Of a stretch of 64,000 nucleotides of DNA, positions 42,501-47,650 are shown one piece after another (positions within the stretch are counted from its first letter, which is position 1; each line of letters begins with the position of its first letter). Under the pieces are notes generated by a model. That model worked only from the letters and a program-made list of their open reading frames with translations, was not told the origin of the DNA and made no database searches. The translations under genes and the position numbers were made by a program. The stretch is from BP-133 sp040756995 (GTDB lineage: Bacteria > Actinomycetota > Acidimicrobiia > IMCC26256 > BP-133): positions 62,001 to 126,000 of the forward strand of contig JBFLYK010000017.1 of NCBI GenBank assembly GCA_040756995.1, in the 5' to 3' direction.

Positions 42501-42892
42501 CCATCCACAAACTCCGGCTTCTGAAGGAAGTGGGTTTCCGCCTCGCCATCGATGACTTCGGCACCGGCTACTCGTCGCTCAGCTACCTGCGCCATTTCCC
42601 GGCCGACATCCTCAAGATCGACCGGTCTTTCGTCGCCACCCTGGGACGCAGTCCCGAAGACGCCGCCCTGCCCCATGCCATCGTCAAGCTCGGGCAGACG
42701 CTCAATCTCCGTGTCGTCGCCGAGGGCATCGAGACTGCCGAGCAGCTGAGCGTGCTCCGCTCCCTCGGCTGCGGCTACGGCCAGGGTTATCGGTTCGCCC
42801 CGCCCATGGCTGCAGACGACATGGCCGCCGTCCTCAAGGACCCTCGACGCAGGACGGCTCTGCTCCACGAGCCGACCCGGGAGACGAGCTGA
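39548..42892 (+). CDS. Multi-sensor GGDEF-EAL protein (MASE-like, GAF, GAF, PAS)
   Basis: This 1114-residue protein has an N-terminal block of about six hydrophobic segments (residues 15-190), GAF domains at about 200-345 and 380-540 and a PAS domain at about 550-665 ('VIDTAGEAFVGMDDTGRVTEWN'). A GGDEF domain with intact 'RLGGDEFAVLLED' (about 752) and an EAL domain with 'VEALIRWRRAG' (about 878), 'DDFGTGYSSLSYL' and 'LKIDRSFV' follow. Both active sites look intact. It has no visible riboswitch; the 180 bp upstream hold only its promoter region. It is the second c-di-GMP enzyme of the island and the last gene before attR. Confidence 0.93.
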   Translation: MSSLVPDDPEASGALSPGFVGRLAGIFFLVAGATTAVSAAWMLPEGGNRQALWVVTIAAVAVGVGAWRASWPRWRAAAMRWTLVPAALVLIAAGNHFGGLDPYTYDVAFPLVFAWIGLSQPRWTSLRFAAPAGASYLLPLAAAGRPAAELSTVFLVMPLFVTLGEGCAWVADRLRAAEADVRMAVAGMERLLEATTTLARAGAAREAAGMTADFAMELLRADRVQVMVAEEQGSSRFVSYGQRNIPLPLGEAVVDAASEPTGTGLAVRTGQTLFVADFPLSPVISPHLARLIPAASAVFIPLPGEGGFLGAVVVMWDTPRAGLDRVSQRAVEVLSAEAGRALERTRAEARLARDLGEGRQAVALLRRERAFLQLLQRVAMAANESRTVEEALQRAIDEVCAYTSWPVGHAYLPDPEGILVPADIWHLDDEERFGPFRRATEETHLPPGVGLPGRVAVSGEPAWEPDVTVEAHFPRAAATRLVGLRAALGVPVLAEAKVVAVLEFFFSEPLEPDESLLELARHIGSQLARVAERRRAEAALRASEERIRTVIDTAGEAFVGMDDTGRVTEWNRQAQATFGWAREEVIGQPVADLIIPEDLRPAHWGGLQRFLNTGESALLGHRLELRALDRDGRQFPVELTVWATRIGTSYGFNAFVRDISERKHLEAELTRQALHDPLTGLPNRTLLLDRLAHALIQGGRGRPPVSVLFLDLDRFKTVNDSLGHAAGDRLLAAVGERLADSVRPSDTVARLGGDEFAVLLEDAGADDAVGVAQRVGVALDLPFLVDGHEVFARASMGVATGEPGEHTADELLRNADLAMYMAKAQGKARYALFEAGMHAAVVGRLSLEADLRRALAAGEFFLHYQPVVRLADTSLVGVEALIRWRRAGHDVVSPGVFIPIAEETGMIIEIGRWVLSEACRQAAAWQTEHNLEPRLHMSVNLSARQLQDPHLVQDIEQTLSVCGLDPTCLVIEITESLLMSEPDVAIHKLRLLKEVGFRLAIDDFGTGYSSLSYLRHFPADILKIDRSFVATLGRSPEDAALPHAIVKLGQTLNLRVVAEGIETAEQLSVLRSLGCGYGQGYRFAPPMAADDMAAVLKDPRRRTALLHEPTRETS

Positions 42893-42990
42893 GAGCCGAA
42901 TACCCAGCTCGCACGAATGGAGAAGAACGGACCGTTGCAGCGGTGGTCGCGGTCGCCGGGGGCGGCTCCGGGCTCCGGCGAAATTCCGAT

Positions 42991-43054
42991 CTCTGGCACA
43001 CCTCTGGCACACGAACCGCGCCGACGAGGGCGTGAAGCACGGACTCTGGCACAC
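42991..43054. repeat. Candidate integrase arm-type sites next to attR
   Basis: CTCTGGCACAC occurs at 42991-43001, 43002-43012 and 43044-43054: two in tandem and a third about 40 bp nearer the attR core. A related CTGGCACA is present near attL. Short direct repeats at this distance from the core are typical arm-binding sites of tyrosine integrases. Confidence 0.55.
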
Positions 43055-43092
43055 TAGGCGGGAGCAAAAGTCCTGGTTAGACCGTTATTGAT

Positions 43093-43151
43093 GGATTCAG
43101 GTTCCTGTGTCCGCAAGGACATGGGGGTTCAAGTCCCCCCTCGCCCACCAC
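43093..43151 (+). repeat. attR: 59-bp direct repeat of the tRNA-Leu 3' end
   Basis: Identical over 59 bp to 19489-19547. It lacks the tRNA 5' half and so is not a functional tRNA gene. It marks the right end of the island. Confidence 0.95.
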
Positions 43152-43163
43152 ACCCCGGCGGCG

Positions 43164-43316
43164 CTAACCGGCCCGTTTCTTGGGGTGCGCCGCTCGGCGG
43201 AGCTGGCGGCGGGTCGCCTCTTCCAGGGCGGCCAGGTCGACGCCGGGGGCGGTGAGGATCTCGGAGGCCGGCTCAGGGGCGGTCACGAGGGCGAGGTTGT
43301 CAACTAAGCCTGACAT
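43164..43316 (-). CDS. Hypothetical 50-residue protein next to attR
   Basis: A short frame starting ATG at 43316 overlaps the end of the MerR gene by 17 bp and reads 'MSGLVDNLALVTAPEPASEI' and then 'AALEEATRRQLRRAAHPKKRAG'. Codon use is normal, but there is no recognised domain and it could be a remnant. It is reported at low confidence because nothing else explains the 43152-43299 stretch. Confidence 0.35.
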   Translation of the reverse strand: MSGLVDNLALVTAPEPASEILTAPGVDLAALEEATRRQLRRAAHPKKRAG

Positions 43317-43713
43317 GGCTGGAGCCGATGAGGTGGCAGACCCGGGAGGGGTCGCAGTCGGCGGGGTCGAGGCCCCCGGCTCGCTCGACCAAGTGGCCCA
43401 ACTCGTCCCGGAGGCGTCGGAGTTCGGCGATGCGCCGGTCGAGTTCCGCCGAGCGAGCGCGGAGGAGGTCGAGGACGTGCCCGCAGGGCGTCTCCCCGTC
43501 ATCCCGCAGCGCCAGGATGCCCCGGATCTCGCCGAGCGAGAGCCCCACCGCCTGGGCGGCGCGGACGAAGGCGAGCCGCTCGAGCGCCGAGTCGTCGTAG
43601 TCGCGGTAGCCCGACGCCGTGCGGACGGGGGCGGAGAGCAGACCGATCTGCTCGTAATACCGGATGGTCTTGGTGGAGAGCCCGGACTGCCGAGCGAGTT
43701 CGCCGATGCGCAT
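43300..43713 (-). CDS. MerR family metal regulator
   Basis: This 137-residue protein has the MerR winged helix ('RIGELARQSGLSTKTIRYYEQIGLL'), a dimerisation helix and cysteines in 'GETPCGHVLDLL' and the C-terminal 'ADCDPSRVCHLI', a metal-sensing pattern. It is divergent from a thioredoxin-like gene and MerB, with an operator dyad between, so mercury or organomercury is the likely inducer. It is related in layout to the MerR pair inside the island. Confidence 0.88.
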   Translation of the reverse strand: MRIGELARQSGLSTKTIRYYEQIGLLSAPVRTASGYRDYDDSALERLAFVRAAQAVGLSLGEIRGILALRDDGETPCGHVLDLLRARSAELDRRIAELRRLRDELGHLVERAGGLDPADCDPSRVCHLIGSSHVRLS

Positions 43714-43719
43714 GTCGTC

Positions 43720-43749
43720 TTGACCTTCCAGTGCGCTGGAAGCTTTACC
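43720..43749 (+). promoter_or_regulatory. MerR-type promoter with dyad operator
   Basis: TTGACC (43720-43725) and TTTACC (43744-43749) are 18 bp apart, with the dyad CTTCCAG-TGCG-CTGGAAG (43725-43742) between them. The -35, the -10 and the spacing are identical to those of the island promoter at 27280-27309, although the dyad differs. Confidence 0.75.
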
Positions 43750-43757
43750 GTAGCGCC

Positions 43758-44054
43758 ATGGAGATCGACCTGCTCTACGTCCCCGACTGTCCGAACCGTC
43801 CGCTCGCCCGTCGCCACCTCGCGGCCGCCCTGTCTCAGATCAAGCGGGTGGCGGTCATCCGGGAGCGGGAGGTCCGGTCCAGCGAGGAGGCTGCACGGCT
43901 GGGCATGCGTGGATCGCCGACGATCCTCATCAGCGGGCGGGACCCGTTCGCCGAGGGCACGGACGTCGAGGCCCTGGCCTGCCGGTTGTACCGCACGGAG
44001 CTGGGCTACAGCGGTGCTCCCACGGTCGAGCAGTTCATCGAGGCACTCCGATGA
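43758..44054 (+). CDS. Thioredoxin-like protein of the mercury operon
   Basis: This 98-residue protein of thioredoxin-like fold begins 'MEIDLLYVPDCPNRPLARRHL' with a single cysteine in the PDCPN loop and the cis-proline-type 'MRGSPTILISGRDPF' segment. Proteins of this type accompany merB in actinobacterial mercury operons. Its stop overlaps the merB start (ATGA), so the two are coupled. The redox or metal-carrier role is inferred from context. Confidence 0.78.
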   Translation: MEIDLLYVPDCPNRPLARRHLAAALSQIKRVAVIREREVRSSEEAARLGMRGSPTILISGRDPFAEGTDVEALACRLYRTELGYSGAPTVEQFIEALR

Positions 44055-44737
44055 TGACCGGCGATACGCCCAGGCGGGCCGCTCGGTATCGTGCGCCGGG
44101 CCATGGAGGGGGCGTGACAGAGGCCGCACTCGACCTGTTCGACGACGGTGATCTCGACGGCTCGGTCGCCGACGCCGTCCGACGGATCGCCCTCCACGGC
44201 TTCCGTGCCCTCTGGTCCGGGCGGATGGTGCTTATCGGCGAGCTCGTCCCGGGCGACCCTACGGTGCTCCGCCAGGCGGTGGACCACCTCCGAACCCGGG
44301 GCCGGATCGAGCTGTCCGGCGACGGTCGCCTCATCGCCGTCCACGGCCTCGCCCAACGGCCGACTTCGCACCGGATCGAACACGACGGCGGCGTGGTCAA
44401 CACCTGGTGCGCCCTCGACGCAGTCGGCATCCCGGCGGCGCTCGGCATCGACGCCCGGGCCATCACGAGGTGCCCGGCCTGCGGGACAGAACTGACCGTG
44501 GTGCTGATCGGCGGCGAGCCGCAACCCGTGCCGGATGCCGTGCTGTGGTATCCGGAGACGACAGCTCGCCATCTCGTCGAAGACTTCTGCTCCGGCGCCA
44601 ATCTGTTCTGCTCCCTCGCCCACCTCGAACAGTGGGTCGACGGACGGCCCGGCCCCGGTGCCGTCATGACGACACCGGAGGTGGCCGAACTGGGCCGCGC
44701 CGGTTGGGCTGACGCCGCCCGCCACCTGGAGAGGTAG
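44051..44737 (+). CDS. merB: Organomercurial lyase MerB
   Basis: This 228-residue lyase cleaves the carbon-mercury bond. The catalytic Cys and Asp are in 'NTWCALDAVGIPAALG' (about residues 118-121) and the second catalytic Cys is in the 'VEDFCSGANLFCSLAHLEQW' region (about 178-186). An N-terminal winged-helix-like part (about 25-95) is typical of MerB. A CPAC pair near residue 140 adds two cysteines. No merA reductase is present nearby, so released Hg(II) must be handled elsewhere. Confidence 0.9.
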   Translation: MMTGDTPRRAARYRAPGHGGGVTEAALDLFDDGDLDGSVADAVRRIALHGFRALWSGRMVLIGELVPGDPTVLRQAVDHLRTRGRIELSGDGRLIAVHGLAQRPTSHRIEHDGGVVNTWCALDAVGIPAALGIDARAITRCPACGTELTVVLIGGEPQPVPDAVLWYPETTARHLVEDFCSGANLFCSLAHLEQWVDGRPGPGAVMTTPEVAELGRAGWADAARHLER

Positions 44738-44800
44738 TCGGCCCGTCCCGCTGTTCACCTGCTGTTCGGTTGTGCCGGCGGGGGCCGGATGCGATGATCC

Positions 44801-44814
44801 GTATCAATGGATAC
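44801..44814. promoter_or_regulatory. ArsR-type operator overlapping the arsR start codon
   Basis: GTATC-AATG-GATAC is a palindrome whose centre contains the ATG of the following arsR gene (44807). Binding here would block both transcription and initiation, and suggests a leaderless or near-leaderless transcript. The assignment rests on the palindrome and its position. Confidence 0.5.
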
Positions 44815-45127
44815 TGATCTAGTTCTGGCCGGGCCGCCCGATGGGCTCCGGGCGGTGGCCGAGCCGCTGCGGTGGCGGATCCTCACCCTCCTCGGGCAGG
44901 AGGAGATGTGCGTCTGCCACCTGGTCGAAGCGCTCGACGCGCCGCAGCCGCTGATCAGCCACCATCTGCGGGTCCTGCGAGGCGCCGGACTGGTGGAGAC
45001 GGAGCGCTATCGCTACTGGACCTACTACCGCCTCCGGCCGGAAGCCCTGACCGAACTCGGGCGGCAGCTCATCGACATCGCCGGCGCTGCTCCGGCACCG
45101 GGTACCACCCGCCGGCCGTGCTGCTGA
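44807..45127 (+). CDS. arsR: ArsR/SmtB family metalloregulator
   Basis: This 106-residue winged-helix repressor has the metal-binding motif 'EEMCVCHLVEAL' (about residue 38), like the ELCVCDL site of ArsR, the recognition helix 'QPLISHHLRVLRGAGLV' and a terminal CC pair. It is the first gene of an arsenic cluster (aqpS, arsC) and starts inside its own probable operator. The inducer is most likely arsenite or antimonite. Confidence 0.9.
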   Translation: MDTDLVLAGPPDGLRAVAEPLRWRILTLLGQEEMCVCHLVEALDAPQPLISHHLRVLRGAGLVETERYRYWTYYRLRPEALTELGRQLIDIAGAAPAPGTTRRPCC

Positions 45128-45157
45128 CCGGCGGCGAGACCGAAAGGCAGCTCGGCG

Positions 45158-45898
45158 ATGGCCGTTGACGAAGCCTCCCCGCCGACCAAGACCACGGCGG
45201 TGTCGGTGGCCCGGGGCGCCGTGGCCGAAGCGGTCGGTACCGCCCTGCTCGTGGCGATCGTCGTGGGGTCGGGCATCTTCGCCGAGCGGCTGTCGACCGA
45301 CGAAGGCCTGCAACTGCTGGAGAACTCCATCGCCACGGCCTTCGGGTTGATGGCCCTGATCCTGGCCTTCGGCAAGGTGTCCGGAGCGCACTTCAACCCC
45401 GTCGTCACCCTGGCCGACCGCTTCCTCGGCGGGATCGACACGGCACGGGCGCTGGCCTACATCGGAGCGCAGGTCGCCGGCGGGTGCGCCGGCACGATCA
45501 TCGCCAACCTCATGTTCGACCTCCCCGCCGTCGAGTGGTCGACCCATACCCGCAGCAGTGGGGGGCTGTGGCTCGGGGAGATCGTCGCCACCTTCGGGCT
45601 CCTCACCGTCATCCTCGGAGTCGTCCGTTCCGGGCGGACGGCGGCGGCACCGTTCGCCGTCGGGGCGTACATCGGCGCCGCCTACTGGTTCACCTCGTCG
45701 ACCAGCTTCGCCAACCCGGCCGTCAGCATCGCCCGGACCCTGACCGACAGCTTTGCCGGCATCCGCCCGTCGTCCGTCCCGGCGTTCGTCGTGGCCCAGT
45801 GTGCCGGAGCGGCCGCCGCCGTCGCCCTCGCCCTCTTCCTGCACCCGACCCTGCCCGACGAAGCCGAGCGGATCGTCGTCCCCCGCGACGAACCCTGA
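45158..45898 (+). CDS. aqpS: AqpS-like aquaglyceroporin of the ars operon
   Basis: This 246-residue MIP-family channel has six membrane helices and both pore motifs, 'HFNPVVTLADR' and 'SFANPAVSIART'. In Sinorhizobium an aquaglyceroporin replaces ArsB, letting arsenite made by ArsC leave the cell down its gradient. The same logic fits here, as no ArsB or Acr3 pump is visible. It sits between arsR and arsC. Confidence 0.85.
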   Translation: MAVDEASPPTKTTAVSVARGAVAEAVGTALLVAIVVGSGIFAERLSTDEGLQLLENSIATAFGLMALILAFGKVSGAHFNPVVTLADRFLGGIDTARALAYIGAQVAGGCAGTIIANLMFDLPAVEWSTHTRSSGGLWLGEIVATFGLLTVILGVVRSGRTAAAPFAVGAYIGAAYWFTSSTSFANPAVSIARTLTDSFAGIRPSSVPAFVVAQCAGAAAAVALALFLHPTLPDEAERIVVPRDEP

Positions 45899-45910
45899 GA
45901 AGGAGTGCCC

Positions 45911-46555
45911 ATGGCCGACCTGGACCTCGCCGACCTGCCCCCCTCCGTCGCCGCGACCGTTGAGGCGCTCACCCGGGAGTTCGGCGGCGCATTCGACGGC
46001 GGGACGGTCTCGCGGTTCGTGGTCGACAGTTACGAGCGGCTGTCCTCCCGGCCCCACGACCCCGCCGCGCTGGGCGAGGCCACCGAGCGGCTCGCCCGTC
46101 AGCGGCTCGAGGCGCTGACCCGGGTCGAGACCAAGGACGGCGACCATCCGCCCACCGTGCTCTTCATGTGCGTCCACAACGCCGGTCGATCGCAGATGGC
46201 CTTGGGCTGGTTCAACCATCTCGCCGGTGGCCGGGCCGAGGCCTGGTCCGGGGGCTCGGAACCGGGCTCGCAGGTCAATCCCGCCGCCGTGGCCGCCATG
46301 GCCGAGGTGGGTATCGACATCGCCCGGGAGTTCCCCAAGCCCTGGACGGAAGAGATCGTGCGGGCGGCCGACGTCGTCGTCACCATGGGCTGCGGTGACG
46401 CCTGTCCCTTCTTCCCGGGGACCCGGTACGAGGACTGGGAGCTCGACGACCCGCACGGTCAGGGCATCGAAGCCGTCCGGCCCATCCGCGACGAGATCGA
46501 GCGGCGAGTCCGCGTCCTCCTCGCCGAACTCGGCGTCGCGACGACCCCGCGCTGA
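45911..46555 (+). CDS. arsC: Arsenate reductase ArsC (LMW-PTP type) with N-terminal helical domain
   Basis: This 214-residue protein has an N-terminal three-helix domain (about residues 1-70) and a C-terminal low-molecular-weight phosphatase fold with the catalytic loop 'FMCVHNAGRSQMA' (CX5R, about residue 80). The cysteines 'VTMGCGDACPFFPG' (about 157-161) fit thioredoxin- or mycothiol-linked arsenate reduction. ATG 45911 lies 6 bp after AAGGAG; an in-frame GTG two codons upstream is less likely. It reduces arsenate to arsenite for exit through AqpS. Confidence 0.9.
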   Translation: MADLDLADLPPSVAATVEALTREFGGAFDGGTVSRFVVDSYERLSSRPHDPAALGEATERLARQRLEALTRVETKDGDHPPTVLFMCVHNAGRSQMALGWFNHLAGGRAEAWSGGSEPGSQVNPAAVAAMAEVGIDIAREFPKPWTEEIVRAADVVVTMGCGDACPFFPGTRYEDWELDDPHGQGIEAVRPIRDEIERRVRVLLAELGVATTPR

Positions 46556-46563
46556 CGGCTGCT

Positions 46564-47049
46564 TCAGCAGCAGCCGAGCCCGGCCGGAACGTCAGCCGGC
46601 TCCGCTCCGGCCTCGGGAGCGGTCGTGGGCGCGCCGGCGCAGCACACGTCGCCCTCGTTCCCGACGGCGCTGCGGCCCAGCGTGTCGGCGTCGGCGAGGA
46701 CGGTGTAGATCTCCCACGGCGCGCCGTCGGGGTCGGAGACCCAGACCTTGTCCTGGACGGCATAGCAGCAGCTCACGCCCTCTTCGGTGGCCGTCTCGAG
46801 GCCCTCGCCGGAGAGCCGGGCCTGGGCGGCGGCGACGTCCCCGGAGGAGCCGACTTCGACCCCGAGGTGGTTGAGCGTCGCCGGAGAGTCGGCGTTCTCG
46901 ATCAGGACGAGCTTGAGGGCGGGCTCGTCGATGGCGAAGTTGGCGTAGCCCGGCCGGCGCTTGGCCGGAGCCACGCCGAACAGGCGGGAGTAGAACTCAA
47001 CGGCGGCGTCGACGTCGGACACGTTCAGGGCAAGCTGCACTCGAGACAC
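46564..47049 (-). CDS. arsI: ArsI/CadI-like vicinal oxygen chelate protein
   Basis: This 161-residue VOC protein begins 'MSRVQLALNVSDVDAAVEFYSRLFG' and has the vicinal cysteine pair in 'EEGVSCCYAVQDKVWVSDPDG', the arsenic-binding signature of ArsI C-As lyases and cadmium-induced CadI proteins. The C-terminal tail has more cysteine pairs ('GDVCCAG', 'GLGCC'). ArsI cleaves the C-As bond of trivalent organoarsenicals; a metal-buffering CadI role is the alternative. It is divergent from a second arsR. Confidence 0.85.
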   Translation of the reverse strand: MSRVQLALNVSDVDAAVEFYSRLFGVAPAKRRPGYANFAIDEPALKLVLIENADSPATLNHLGVEVGSSGDVAAAQARLSGEGLETATEEGVSCCYAVQDKVWVSDPDGAPWEIYTVLADADTLGRSAVGNEGDVCCAGAPTTAPEAGAEPADVPAGLGCC

Positions 47050-47080
47050 GGATGGGAACCTCCTCGGGAACCACCGACGT

Positions 47081-47141
47081 ATCGATGGATATCAATGTGT
47101 TTAGGGCAGCATACCGGAACATCGACGTGTGTCAATATGTT
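47081..47141. promoter_or_regulatory. Two 21-bp imperfect repeats between arsI and arsR2 (ArsR operators)
   Basis: Positions 47081-47101 and 47121-47141 agree at 16 of 21 bases (pattern ATCGAnGnnTnTCAATnTGTT). They lie 40 bp apart in the divergent promoter region, each likely to bind an ArsR dimer and control one direction. Confidence 0.5.
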
Positions 47142-47176
47142 CTTCGGGGGCAACGACCGGGAGGAAGGGACGAATC

Positions 47177-47518
47177 ATGGACGTCAAGGCGATCGCCGCC
47201 TGCTGCGAGCCGGTGCTCACCGAGACGCTCGGCGAGGACGAGGCCGCCGAGCTGGCCGCCGCGTTCAAGGTGCTGGCCGACCCGGCCCGCCTCCGGCTTC
47301 TGTCCCTCATCGCCAACGCCCCCGGCGGCGAAGGTTGCGCCTGCGATCTCATCGGCCCGCTGGGCCGCAGTCAGCCGACCGTCTCCCACCACCTGAGCGT
47401 CCTCACCGACGCCGGGCTCGTCACCCGCGAGAAGCGGGGCAAGTGGGCCTGGTACCGCGTCGTTCCGGAGCGCCTGGCCGTGCTGCGTGACGCGCTGAGC
47501 GTGCCGGGCCCGGACTGA
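47177..47518 (+). CDS. arsR: ArsR family transcriptional repressor
   Basis: This 113-residue winged-helix protein has cysteines 'IAACCEPV' at the N-terminus and 'GEGCACDLIGPL' near residue 58, an arsenic-sensing arrangement unlike the CVC site of the first ArsR. The recognition helix is 'QPTVSHHLSVLTDAGLV'. ATG 47177 follows GGAAGGGA; the frame is open upstream. It is divergent from arsI across paired operators. Confidence 0.88.
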   Translation: MDVKAIAACCEPVLTETLGEDEAAELAAAFKVLADPARLRLLSLIANAPGGEGCACDLIGPLGRSQPTVSHHLSVLTDAGLVTREKRGKWAWYRVVPERLAVLRDALSVPGPD

Positions 47519-47568
47519 CCTGCGACACCCAGGTCCGCCCCGACGACCTCGTAGCGCGCGTGCGCCAG

Positions 47569-47586
47569 ATACCCTAGGGGGGTATA
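47569..47586. promoter_or_regulatory. CsoR-like copper operator upstream of the P-type ATPase
   Basis: ATACCCTAGGGGGGTAT is a near-palindrome of the CsoR type (TACCC...GGGTA), 65 bp before the ATPase ATG. A csoR gene is not present in the window, so the regulator would act from elsewhere. Confidence 0.55.
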
Positions 47587-47650
47587 GTATGCACAGCGAC
47601 GGCGGTCAGAAAGACCGATCCGGGGTATCGCACAGACAGTGGAGCCCGCC

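Noticed and set aside
43093..43151. Second tRNA-Leu gene
   Set aside because: Only the 3' two-thirds is present. The acceptor 5' strand and D-arm are missing, so this is the attR fragment.
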